64,000 nucleotides of DNA from Sialis fuliginosa (lineage: Eukaryota; Arthropoda; Insecta; Megaloptera; Sialidae). Below are positions 35,668-48,320 of this stretch, in pieces. The notes under the pieces are model-generated. The model was not told the DNA's origin and ran no database searches. It saw only the letters and a list, made by a program, of their open reading frames with translations. Positions within the stretch are counted from its first letter, which is position 1. Each line of letters opens with the position of its first letter. The translations under genes and the position numbers were made by a program. The stretch covers positions 11,627,001 through 11,691,000 of the forward strand of contig OY540813.1 of assembly GCA_961205875.1 (NCBI GenBank), written 5' to 3'.

Positions 35668-38600
35668 ATGGCTGAAAATCCTGGAAATTCTGGTAATCAA
35701 GGTATTTTGTAAACGTTTAACACACCATATAAACATTTGTTCGTATTCATACACAAAACATATTACACATGTAACCTAATACACCTTTTTGTGTATGCAA
35801 ACATTTTAATTTATGATTTTTCTTAGGACGATCAAAACCTAACTTACACATGGAGTTCCCTGGAAATAATCCAAATGAGAGTCTTCTCGCGACAACTAAT
35901 TTTGGTATATTACCGCGAACTCGTATGCAACTGCCCAGAAATCCTAGAGTGAATGATGGCCATACAGATAATGCTCGGTAAATTTGATATTATTTAAGTC
36001 AAATTAGAGAGCACGTTTAAAAGTTTAGATTTTTTTATAAAATCTCAAAATGCTATATAAAAACATATAAAATGAAATTATTAACTCTGTATACTTTTAT
36101 TTTAGCGAAAGGTTTAGAATTAGATCTATGCAGTCGACAGGCAAGTTGCAGTTATCGCCAGATAAAGTTTACAACTTTACTTCAGAAGATCTCCAGGATT
36201 TGGGCGAGATAGGCAGAGGCGGGTTTGGTACAGTTAATAAAATGATTCATCTATGTTCATCTACAGTAATGGCTGTGAAACGTATAAGATCGACTGTAGA
36301 TGAGAAAGAACAGAAAGAACTGCTTATGGATCTGGAAGTTGTAATGAAATCAAACGAGTGTCCATATATTGTACAGTTTTATGGTGCCTTGTTTAAAGAA
36401 GTAAGTTGTATTTTATTTTTATTTTCAGTATTTAGTGAAAGATACGTTAAACAAATTTGATAATGATATTTATAGACTATTAAAATAAAAATTCACTAAT
36501 AAAAATTATTCTAACTTTTACATTACTTCCTGTTTTTTGATAAAATTTTGATGTACACATGCATGCACGTAATATATTCTTGAAGTTTTTAATATACAAC
36601 ACCTCTTCTATTATACAAGATTAAAAATATTGATTTTTTTATTGCATTTTGTTAAAATAAAGGCAGCTGTCGGTAATTCGCAGTAGCATTTTCAATAACT
36701 ATTATAAGAAATATTGATTGCTTAAACTTCTTTGCATTTTATCCCACACCACATTTTTGTTGCAATTGACATTTCAACCAATATCTCATAGTTTTCTTTA
36801 AAAGTGAAGTATCAAGTTCAGTAGGTGTAGCCACTTATATATGTGTTATTGTTATGCTTGATTGCATCCATGATCAATTAAGTGTAGTCGGCAAAAGCAT
36901 GGTTTCCATACACCGGACAAATAATATAATTTTTCAGCCAAAATTTATCAGACTAAGCTAAAGCTGACATCTTAGGAGTTAATCATGTAGCCTTCTGCTA
37001 CAGCTGATTCGGTGGCATTCTTATATGTTTACTTATCTTAACTGTCCAGTACTGGTGCACGGTCTGTCAAACCTCAGGAGTTTTACTATTACTATAACTT
37101 TGTGTAGAAGAAGGAGTACACCATAACTAATTAGATACCTTCCTAGAATTATGTTTAGTGTATGCTGATTGCAGTTGTTTGTGTCACATATAATGTTAAA
37201 AATTAAGAATTTGACCCATTAGACCTGGTATTATTATAAAAATTGATCTAATTACTCATTTAATATTCCTATTTTTTCAATTAGTGTAAAACCTTTATAA
37301 TAAATAGCAGCTTGTGTTTTCTTATATATTATTTTATTATTAGGCTTTATAATTGCATAAAACTAATTTAATTGGTTAATAAATATAATAAGAGAGAGGC
37401 CTGGTGCCAGTACTGGTGTCCCACAAGCAAGCGCCAGTACTGCAAAGTTAATTGATCTGCTGGTTTATCTTGTACACTACAATGTAGTATATAGGATATA
37501 AATGTTTATGTAGCTGTAGTAGCATTTAGTTACAACATGGTACTACAGGTACATAAAAATTTCTAAAAAAAACTAGCTGAGGTAACAAATATCTATGGAA
37601 CAAGGTTCCCTTAATTGGCCATAAGGAAATCAAATATCAATAAGAGTAACCTCTTTAATGTATAATTTATTATATTTTTAGGGTGACTGTTGGATCTGCA
37701 TGGAACTGATGGACACATCCTTAGATAAATTTTACAAATTCATTTATGAGAAATTAAAACAGCGTATGCCCGAAAGTATACTTGGTAAAATAACAGTCGC
37801 GACAGTAAAAGCTCTGAATTATCTGAAAGAGAAGCTCAAGATAATACACAGAGACGTGAAACCAAGCAATATCCTGTTGGATCGCAGAGGGAACATCAAG
37901 CTGTGCGACTTCGGTATATCAGGCCAGTTAGTTGACTCGATTGCGAGAACTAGAGATGCAGGCTGCAGACCATATATGGCGGTAAGTAGATTTTTTTTTT
38001 TATTGACTTAATTATTTAACTATAAAATCCTAGATGTTGTTTCATGTTTCCAATCAGAATTACTTACTTTATAGTTTCTAGTAAAAAAGATCATTACTTA
38101 TAATTGCAAATCTATTTCTTAATAGATTAAATTCGGAATTCTTGTTGAGCAATTTGCTTTATTTAATACATTTTTTTAATAATTTAATTTAATTTATTAC
38201 TTATAGCCAGAAAGAATTGATCCTGGCAGAGCTAGAGGATATGACATTCGTAGTGATGTCTGGTCATTGGGTATCACACTGATGGAAGTCGCAACGGGTT
38301 CATTTCCGTACCCTAAGTGGCATAGCGTATTTGAACAGCTGAGTCAAGTGGTTCAAGGCGAACCTCCTCGTCTTTCACCAAATGATAATGGCAATCATTT
38401 TACAGAAGAATTTGTTAATTTTGTTAATACTTGGTAAGTAATAAATTGTATATTATTTTAACTTAACTATTTTGAATTTCTGATATTCAGATTTTTAGTA
38501 TTTTTACTTTCTTCACTAAAGTGACATATTTTTGGTAACTTACTTACGATTCATTCAGCATAAAATCAATAAAATTATTATTCACGTTGTGTTAATAGGA

Positions 38601-38834
38601 GATCGACGTTAGTCATTTTTACTTTCTCAGCTGTTTGTTTTATGTTACATTTTTAACTTTCTTCCCAGTTTAATCAAAGAAGAAACCCAACGACCCAAGT
38701 ACAACAAACTATTAGAACATCCATTCATCAGGCGTGGCGAGGAATCGTCCGTGAACGTTGCGTTATACGTCAGTGACGTGCTGAACTCAATGGCCGATAA
38801 CGGTATTAGCGCGTTCACAACAAACCAACCTTAA
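35668..38834 (+). CDS. Mkk4: MAP kinase kinase 4 (MKK4/SEK1)
   Basis: Dual-specificity cytosolic kinase that phosphorylates JNK (and p38) in stress signalling. Exons: 35668-35701, 35827-35977, 36106-36400, 37682-37981, 38207-38433, 38669-38834, in phase, 390 residues. Catalytic elements: Gly loop GRGGFG (from about residue 98), Lys-120 in [13 protein letters not shown] (HRD about 216-218), DFG about 236-238, activation-loop Ser-246 and Thr-250 in [11 protein letters not shown], and APE across exons 4/5 (YMA|PERID). [13 protein letters not shown] and [18 protein letters not shown] are specific for MKK4 over MKK7 or licorne. The N-terminus has a weak MAPK-docking-like stretch (RSKPNLHM). The C-terminal DVD-type region is conserved only loosely ([12 protein letters not shown]). 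Intron 3 (1.3 kb) is AT-rich without clear elements. Confidence 0.96.
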
Positions 38835-40818
38835 CCTCACTTCCATTAGTTGATTTAATACTAACTACTTAAAAATGCACCCTGATAAAGTCTAAAGAGG
38901 TGTTGTTATTTATGAAACAGTGAAGATATATGTATCAGGTTCCTAACTGACTTCTTGTTTATTGGATCATGATAAAAAGGGGTACTTCGATTTTACTATA
39001 CTGAATCTTGAAAGCGATAATTAATTATATTCTCAGAACAAGGAAGTGATTTTCTTTTATAAATACATGTCCTTTAATATTCTAGTATTGATAACAATAT
39101 TGAAATATTACAAAATTAATTATATTACATTTTTTTAATTTTTCAAGCAGAAAAAATGTGTTTTTAATTTTTTTTTAAATAAATAATTCAATCTTTCAAG
39201 ATTTACTATATCTATAAATTCCCTAGAATATTTATTTAAATGCTTTTATAGTATTGTACGTCCTAAAACAAAAAAAATCTCGTCAGGTAAAGTAAATAAT
39301 AAAATTAATCTTTTACATAGAATATCGTAACTCCATTTAAAAGTACTTCAAATTATTTCTGAAAATCATTGTTTTAATTATTTTATAAAGTATAAATTTA
39401 AAAGCCATATTTGTATATTTCTCCACCTATATAACATATTTTATTTTTCCTCTGCATTTTTGTACGCATTTAAAACTACATTATAGAAAAGAACATATGA
39501 CAATACCATATTATAATTTGCTCAAATTAATATCTATAAGAAGTATTGATCATAAAATTTTATTATACAATAATAAATTATTAATTTTATGGACCAAACT
39601 ATTTTTTCTAATTTTACATAAAATATTTACAGTCAAAATGCGACGATAACGAAAGTGACAGATTCATTAATTACACCAACATCTTAACTTCCTTTGAATT
39701 TTATTTTTTTTAAAGAATATCAATATAGTCACTTTTCACTAAGCATTTTAGAATGCATTATAATAATGTGTAGAAACATTGGATGTCCCCACTCAATGCA
39801 CGTGCATAATCGATAATCGATGCAACGTTCTCGTTGGACGAATATTTATTTTGTACAGATTTATATATTAGTATTGATATTTTTTATAAAAGTCCATGAA
39901 ATTAAAAATTTACTGTTAAAATTTTAATAATACAGATGTATACATAATCTCAGAACAACACCCCAAAAAAAATTTATTTCATTTTAGTTTGTGAATAATA
40001 TGATTTATCGTTGAGGGAAATTGTTATACAAAAATATGAAAATTAATATATACATACATGTTTCAAATAAACTTAATTCATAATGCAATAATTTAAAAAA
40101 GTAAAACTTATGTTTTTTTTTGAAGATAAGTTATATACACAGTAGACTTTTGATTATTGGGAATTATTGATTCAAAATAAAATGTTAAAAAATAAAAAAC
40201 AAAAACATATACCAACTCTTACATTCCAAATCTTTTTTGTATGCGATTAATCAGTAGCTTTCTGTGTATATATTTATTTACAAACAGAAAATGAAAATAA
40301 GTTACAGCACATATGTTAATTTCTTTGTAATAAACTTGCGTCTAGAAATAATAATCTCCAATCAATGCAAGATAGCATTAAAAAATAAACGTAAAAATGT
40401 AGCTCAACATTAGTTATGAACTGAAGTACGTTAGAAAAATATTTAAAAATTCTGATACAATAGTTATATATCTATTTTAGTATTCATCGGAAAATAGCAC
40501 ATACATTAAAACGTTACGTAGTACGCCCAAATAATTCCATAGATAATATATAAAATTCTCATAGATTAGTTTTACACCGGGCTACTATTAGCCTCATGTT
40601 ATCTTGGCCTTTAAGTTTAAAATTCATTAACTATCAAATGTATTTTCAATATTTTACCAGCCTTGCTAATTTACAAATCTAATGTTTGTTCCCAGAGAGG
40701 TCGAAACTCTGTAATGAAGAACACGAAACAACATTTACTAATAATAATCAGTACTGTTGCTAAGTTATAAATTTAACCAAAGTGAATAGATTATAAATCT
40801 ACCGGAAAACAGGAACCT
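38835..40818. other. Mkk4 3' UTR and intergenic DNA
   Basis: AT-rich DNA with no recognisable coding exon. AATAAA-like hexamers are frequent, so the Mkk4 poly(A) site cannot be chosen with confidence. Confidence 0.5.
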
Positions 40819-41138
40819 AAGGGTCGATCCAGATTATCGAGCAAGTCTCGCTCCAATCAAATATAAATAAACAATGAAATCATTCACACTATAGGTATCG
40901 GTCAGATCTTGGTCCAGTCACATTCAGTATAGTATCGATGAATATTTTACTGGAGCGTGATCGAACCTGGCATGGATTGTCCCCATAGTGTGAATAGGAA
41001 CTTCAATTTGTCTTTGATCATTCTAGTACTGATCACCGAGTAAAGTGTGATCTAAACTTGCGCGGTAATGTCAATACCATAAGATTTGATTGGAGCGAGA
41101 CCAAACCAAGACCGGCTCGATAGTCTGGATCAACCCTA
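40819..41138. repeat. MITE with agggtcgatccaga ends, copy 1
   Basis: Left end agggtcgatccagattatcg and right end cgatagtctggatcaaccct are inverted repeats. The interior has gagcgagac / gtctcgctccaatcaaata pairs and repeated 'cactatagtgtga'-type motifs. A shorter copy of the same family is at 53461-53652. Non-coding. Confidence 0.75.
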
Positions 41139-42838
41139 ATAGTTCCAGACTTATGTTTTTTTTTTTATGGTATTGAACTTGAACCCAATATTAAAATTGA
41201 TTAAAAAAGATATTTAATTCCTTTTGCAGACAATAATGACAAAATGTTCTTCAATTTTTAAAATTACGTTTGTGAGTTCTTATTAAATGTTTAATTCATG
41301 AACCAAGATAACATGTAATATTAGATTAGTATTGTGAGCTATGTTGAAAAATGCTTGAAATTGTATAGTTAGTATTTTTGTGCATTAAAAAAAGCTCACA
41401 TGTATTATACTAGAAGTCAGAAATTATTAATTACACACACTCCATTTTATTATGTAAAAATTAAGAATAGTTTATTGTTGTGATTTTTATTCTATTCGTT
41501 TTTTTATATATATAAAAATATATAAATATATCGATAGTTAGGTTGCTTTTGTTGATATTCTAAAGTTTGCTATAGACATTTTTAACTGCATTAGTTTTTA
41601 TCAATAAATTAAAATAATTCCAGCCTGTAAAAAAAGTTAGTTATTTGTGGTTATTAAAAGTTTATTATGTCTAGGCTTCTTAATACAAACATATATATGG
41701 ACAACTTTCATTTATTGCTAGATATAATAGTTAAGGCAAGGTTTTTATTGGGAAGTCAATACATATTATAAATGCCTTTATAATTTAATTTTAAATAAGT
41801 ATGTCAATTTTAATAATTAGTTTAAGAATTGTAATTTTTGTGTGTGTTATAATCTTTTAGATTGTATAAGTTATAAATGTCTATAACTAGCTGGAAGTGT
41901 AAGTATAACCTCAATTTTAAAATAAAAAATTACGATTATATGTAATTTATTTTAATCTATATATTTTTTTTAAGTATACTTTTTATCATAATTTCTCTAT
42001 GACTATGCATTTATTTTTTATAAGAAAGTGTATTCGTAATTTTTTATTAAAAAAAGAAAAAAACGTTGAATTAGTTAAATAAGTAATTTATTTATTAATG
42101 AAAATTAAATAGCTGAATAGCTAAAATCTACAGATAATGACAAAAAAAATTAATTGTATACTGGAGTTATAAACATTGAAAGTCAGTTTGAAAAAATCAG
42201 TTTTGAGATGTTTGGAAGAAATGATTTTTATTTTTATGACTTATGTTTGTAAAAATTTAAACTGTTACTCGAGGTCCATAAAAAAGAAAAAATATTTATT
42301 CAATTTAATACATTTATATACTCCAGTGTAATCGATCGAAAATAATACAAACCTATTTTCACATAAAAAATAAATTTAAAAAACAGAAAATCAATTATAT
42401 TATTCTGTAAAATAAATATCAGTCTTTCCCATCTTTTTAATGTATTAATGTCTATCGTAAAACAAAAAATTTTGGGAATCATTGTTATATTATTATGACA
42501 GATTAATTAATATGATTGTTGATAATGTTTCTTTTTTAATTCGTAAATTACCGTTGTAAATAATATATTATAAAATGATGTACATTTTGTAATTGACGAA
42601 AATACACAAAAATGTCTTTTCAAAAAACAAAATTGTAAATTAAGTTGTTAAGTCGCTGGTGTAATTATTTTAAATTATTATCATTATGACTATTACTGTA
42701 TATTAAATAAATCATTTACTACATATAAAGTTGTATTTTCAATCAAATTTACTATTTAGGATGTCTTATTCATATCTGCTATATTTTTAAACATACTGAT
42801 TCCTGTTTTTCAATCTTCAGTAAACAATATGCTGTGAT
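41139..42838. other. AT-rich intergenic DNA
   Basis: No recognisable exon or inverted-end element. Short open frames on both strands are Phe/Ile/Lys/Asn-rich, as expected from A/T composition. Confidence 0.5.
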
Positions 42839-43004
42839 CAGTGGCGGTGCATGAGCTATATTCATGTGAGTCCAGTAACATTCGACATAGTCAGTACAGC
42901 ACAGAGAATTGCCCTTTTGGAAGACACGACAAAATCTAAATGTGTTTGATCAATGATAGCAATTCGCATGGCCTCACCTGAATACAGCTCGTACACCGCT
43001 ACTG
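42839..43004. repeat. hAT-like MITE with 8-bp target duplication
   Basis: Terminal inverted repeats of about 32 bases: CAGTGGCGGTGCATGAGCTA at the left and, at the right, TAGCTCGTACACCGCTACTG-like sequence. The exact 8-bp direct repeat gctgtgat flanks both sides (42831-42838 and 43005-43012). Ends and duplication length fit the hAT superfamily. Non-coding. Confidence 0.85.
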
Positions 43005-43194
43005 GCTGTGATCAGAGGGTGTATGTATAATATAATCAAATGATCGAATACACAGACCTGTAACTGATGTCTGATCTTCCTGCAATAGCAGAGACAGTAA
43101 GTCATCTATTAAAATGTTTCAAACTTCTGGGCTGTTTGTCGTATAGTAGTGAAAAAATGCATACAATAAAGTTTTTTAAAACTATTTATTGAAT

Positions 43195-43200
43195 ATAACA
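43195..43200 (-). terminator. AATAAA poly(A) signal, Vps18
   Basis: AATAAA on the minus strand about 330 bases after the Vps18 stop. Other hexamers are possible. Confidence 0.35.
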
Positions 43201-43523
43201 TCACATATAATTGAAATTATAAAACATATATTACTTTTTCATTTTGCATATATTAAATTATTAACACATCAGGCCAGTTTAACGTATCGAGTACATCTAA
43301 AACTTTTCATGTCTGATAACAGTTATAGGTACATACGTACGGTTCTTGTGCCATTAAAAAGTTAATATAACCAATTAGTTAAGACAATAACTGCTATATC
43401 AAATTAACATCAAAGTACATAAATCAAAGAGGTAAAAATTTACCAAATATTAATTTATACATTTAAAATATGGCGCATTCTGTTTATTAATTTCTTGCAT
43501 TTATCAAATTTCAAATGTATATT

Positions 43524-46500
43524 TTAAGCCCATTCTTTAAATACTGTATCAAATTCTCTATCATCCACAAATGGTGTATCAATATCTTGTATCATGTGTT
43601 CACCGCAGTACAAACATTCAGACGCTATGATGTTATCGATACTAGCTTTGACTTGATCTTTTACGGACATACTTGTAGACCCCATACTCACTGTATCAGC
43701 AGTATTGTTCAACATAGTTAATTGTCTATTTAAATCAGACAACTTGTTGAGTTTTGCTGGTCCTATAAAAAAAAAACATTGTGAATTAATATTTTTTTTG
43801 TACCTCACGATTCTTATTCTTCACTAACCACATAATTAATAAATATATAAATATTAATTACCTAGCAGTGGCCTCAATTCAGCTAGCAGACAATCAGAAT
43901 GAAATTTATGTGAACATGGAAAATAATAAAACGACCGAACAATAAGAGTTAAATTACATATTGCACATGTATCATCGGCCGCAATAACAACGCAGCGGTT
44001 TCTGAATTCTTGAATATCGTTTCTAATTTGTTCTGAAGCTTTTGTAGCTTCTTCCATTTCATCTTTTAAATCTTGTATATGTTGATTATATTCCTAGAAT
44101 ATTAAATCAAGTAAAATTAAATAATAAATTAGGTTTCTATATCATTTACCTGTAAAGAAGTACAAATTGCATCTTTGAAATGATCGATCGTATTGAAATC
44201 AGAAAAGAACGGTAAAATATCTTCAATTTTTATTAAATCACATTGCTGCAAAAACTTCATTGCTTGTTGAATATCATTCTTTTTACTAACAACATCTTTT
44301 GCTATGGAAAAATATTTTTGTATATAATATATAAAGATATAAATTTAATTTAATGTATTTTTACCTATTTTCAGCCAAAGTTTTTTTCTAAGTTCATTAT
44401 CGTTATCTGGCATATTTGCTATTTCTTTTGCAAGATCTACGTTAATTGTTAGAGCTAAATCAACTGCAGATTCCCAAAGACCTAGCAATGCTGACAGCTG
44501 GACACATGCTTCGGTAAGATTTTTCTCTTGGCATAATCTTAATGCGTAATGTATATCGTAAAACACCTTTACAAAAAAAAAACATGGTAATAATAATTTT
44601 TTTTACTCTACTTTTAATTTACACCAAAATTTAATTTTATGATAATATAATAAGTTACTAAAGTTTTCCTCTTTTTTCGGGTTTATGCGTATTGAACGAA
44701 TAAACGATAAATACAAATAAAACGATAAAGGCAGAAAATTTCCTTTCAACCAACCAAAATTTGTGACCCATTGTTTGAGTACTACCGAATTAGAGTTATA
44801 AACTCACCATAGAGCTATCTTGACCTTGTGTTGCCAAATAATTTTTAAGTTTTTCAGGAGATTTATGTTTCACATATAAAGATAACAAATAATTATGTAT
44901 TGCTCTTTCAGTACTTCCAAGAGAATGAACACAGAATTCTAGATATCGTATTGTTTCGTTAATATGTTCGATTGTGTTTTCACATCCAACTAACGCGGGT
45001 AAAAGTTGTACTGGAGACAAATTCCGACCTTGAGAAATTAACGCACTGACAGTTAACTTCGGTATTTCTTGTATTAACGTTGGGACAAATTGATAATACA
45101 GTTCTCGTTTATTCTGAGTTTTTAAAACATCCAATGCTTCGTGGTAATTATTTTTGTAGATGTGTTGTCTTATTACCTAAAAAGAATGATAATTTTAGAT
45201 ATGAAAAATTCTAATAATTTAATAAAATTTTACAATCTTTACCTGTTCAAAATCCTTATTAATAATTAAAAGTTTTAATAAATCGTTTTTTTCTCCATGA
45301 CTAGCAATTAAATTATAAACAGTCTGTTTGTTATCTTTTACACAATCCATCACAAGTTGAGTTGCCATGAATGTATCAAATTCTTTCTGCAAATCTTTAT
45401 AACTTTGGTTTTCTACTTTTCCTTGATTTTTCAATTGCCCTAAAGATAATTGATAAGTATTATAATATATATTTATTGAAAAAGGTTTAATAACTTTTAG
45501 ACACTATTGACTTACCTAACTGATTTAAGAAGAGCTCAATAACCCATAAAACAATTAAAGTAATCTGTGTTTTATCTTGAGGTTTCAATCGATCCAACTT
45601 CTGCCTTAAATAAATTTTCAAAGCATCCAGTTCATTGATTTGTAAAAATTTCAAGCAAATTTCTTCAAAACTTGACTGTGTTTCAGCATATCTTTGAGCG
45701 CTAGTCAAAAAGTCACATTTTTCAAACAAGACCTCGGCTTCTTTCACCAAAACACGGTCAAAATGTGCTGGATTGTCTTGACAATATCGTTTCGCTAAAT
45801 CAAATTGACCTTTGGTACAGTAAATATGCCAAACATTTCTCTCTTCACGATTAATTTTGTAACGGTAGATTGTATTTTCTGTGAATACCCATATTGTACC
45901 TAAAAAAAATGTATATTCTTTTTAAAATATTAAAAGCAATAAATTTTTTTTCTGTAAGATAATTCATTTTAATTAATTTAAGGACTCAAAAAATGACTTT
46001 GTTTGTTTTTATTTTTTATTGTTTATTTCTTAATATTAAGAAAATAAAATGTCTCAACAAGATTATCTATCACTATTATATAGTATTAATAGAAAGTTAA
46101 ATATAATTTACCTTTAATTGGATCCTTAACAATATTTATTAATTTTTCTGTAAAATTATCTTCAAATACAAGCTCTTTATTTAAAAGTGAAACTCCTTTT
46201 ATGTTGTCTTCATATAGAAGTAATGCATGGAATGCAGTAATGACAAAATTACTTGGAATTTTGTTTTTTTGTTTAGAATCATACACATCAGATGAAGGGT
46301 ATTCAATTAAATTATTGTCCATTATTTTTACAACTACTTTTGTATCTTCATGCCCATAAGGAACCACCTATAAATAAAATTATTATTTTATTATATTTTG
46401 AAATAAATCAACAATATTTTTATCACTTACATCATCGTAATATAAGCCTGGCTCTGTCAACCATGCAAAAGCTTTTGGTAATCCTTTTGGTTGTTGATAG

Positions 46501-47947
46501 AAGAAATTTAATTTTGAATATTTCAAATTGCTTTTGACTCCTTGATAACTTTCTTTTACATTTAAGTAAGAATTAAATATTTGTTGCAATATTGGTTTTT
46601 CTTCAGACATAATATTTCCAACAAATTGATAGAGCTTAGATGGAGTTGTTACTAATATAAAATACCTGTTAGTATTGGGGACTCGATGAAATTCCAAACC
46701 GGTAATTGGAATGTTAGTAGTGCCTTTGCCAATATCAAATACCTAAAAATAACATATTTTATTTTATTTTTTATTATTTATGTATTTTAATATAATATTA
46801 TAATTCTTACCAAGCCATCTTCTTCCTTATTTGTACCATATAAAGGTAAATAATTTGGCAGCTTTTAAAGAAGCGTACATTGTTATTATGATTTTTATTA
46901 ATAAAAAAAAAAATTGTCAACTAAATTCTTGTATAGTACAAGAGACAATTACAGAGTTGCCATACATTCTATTTTACTATCAGTTTTAATTTAAACATTA
47001 TATTGTCTTTTTTCACACATGTATCATAATTTGTCATATTATTAAATAAATACAATTATACAGAGTGATTAACAATAAATGTAAAGAAACTTTAACAGTG
47101 AATTGAGGGTGTTATTTTAATCAAAAAACTTTATTTGAACATGTGCCTGGAAAAAAAGAGAGCTACAAGCCTGTTCAAGTTTTTTACATTTGTTGATAAT
47201 CGTCCTGTATATAACTGCATTGTCAATTTAACATATAAATACAAGAAATTAATAATTTCTAATAATAATTTAAATAAAAAAAATAAAAAAACAATCACCT
47301 GCTTCCAATATTGTTCAATGCTTGTTTGGAATATTTTATCACCATCTATGCCGATCTCGGTCTCAAATATCAGACCTTTAGAGGTTCCTAACAAAATAGA
47401 ACCAGTTGTTACATCTGAATCATTAGAAGTATTCCAAGCTACAGCTGTTATTTCATAATTTTTAAATTTGGTTGTTGATCTAGGTTTTGAAGATTTTCTT
47501 GGCAAATAAAGTAGTTCAGGATTGCCTTCAGTGCCTCGTGCATAAGTGATTAAAAGATGATGTCCGAGAGGGTCCAGAAATAAATTTGTAAGGCGTGACG
47601 TGGCCGCATACTTTGTAAGCGTGATTTCTAACAAAGAAGTTTCAAATTATTATAATAGGTAATATTAAAAAAAAGTTGTTACCTTCGTTTTTTTCAGGGT
47701 GGCGTAGATCCATTCTAAATAACATATGATTTGCCATGACTAATACTAGATAATCACTTGCTACAGTTAGATGTGTAATACGATCGGATGGATTAAAACT
47801 TAACTTCTGTTTCATAAATATAGGAATATCTTCTTGTAACGACATTTGTATATATCCTGATGTGGTCATTTCGGGCTGAATAGAAGCTGTATTTAATGTT
47901 TTAGATGTTTGTGAGTCTTGTTCATACTGATCGAATATTGATGTCAT
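43524..47947 (-). CDS. VPS18: VPS18 / deep orange, HOPS-CORVET core subunit
   Basis: Shared core subunit of the HOPS and CORVET tethering complexes on late endosomes and lysosomes. Twelve exons: 47947-47683, 47627-47299, 46861-46811, 46742-46431, 46367-46112, 45899-45516, 45439-45243, 45176-44808, 44566-44365, 44301-44150, 44093-43862, 43762-43524. All phases agree, giving 995 residues (family about 970). The N-terminal beta-propeller (Pep3/Vps18 domain) covers roughly the first five exons. Alpha-solenoid/clathrin-repeat exons follow (KGQFDLAKRYCQDN, YYQFVPTLIQEIP, NYHEALDVLKTQ). The C-terminal RING-like zinc finger is CAICNLTLIVRSFYYFPCSH with the second half HSDCLLAEL and a last CLYCGEHMI. 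A short helix QHIQDLKDEMEEA precedes the RING, as in the family. The start codon is divergent from POLR3E, about 370 bp away, so a shared promoter is likely. Confidence 0.96.
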
Positions 47948-48320
47948 TTTTTTGTATTTTTAATAATAAAAAATATATAATACTTAAATTAACTTGTAAT
48001 TACAAGTAGTATACAAAAATAAATAGCCAAATAGTAAAATATTTTATTAACTTTGTAGATATTTTAAATTCATTTTGATATACATATTATGACCACAGAA
48101 CAATAATGACTAAAAAACGACAGATGTCATTTTGCAGTTTCGCCAATGTTTGCATTCAAAAAGTCCTCACTTGAAATCAGCTGTGTTGATTTTCCTTCAC
48201 TAATATACATCGTGAATTATAAAAGAATATTATATGATATGAGAATAAGTATTATAACAAAAATGATTCAAGAAAAGTTTTAACATTTATAACAATATTT
48301 ATTAATTTAATTATTCAGAA

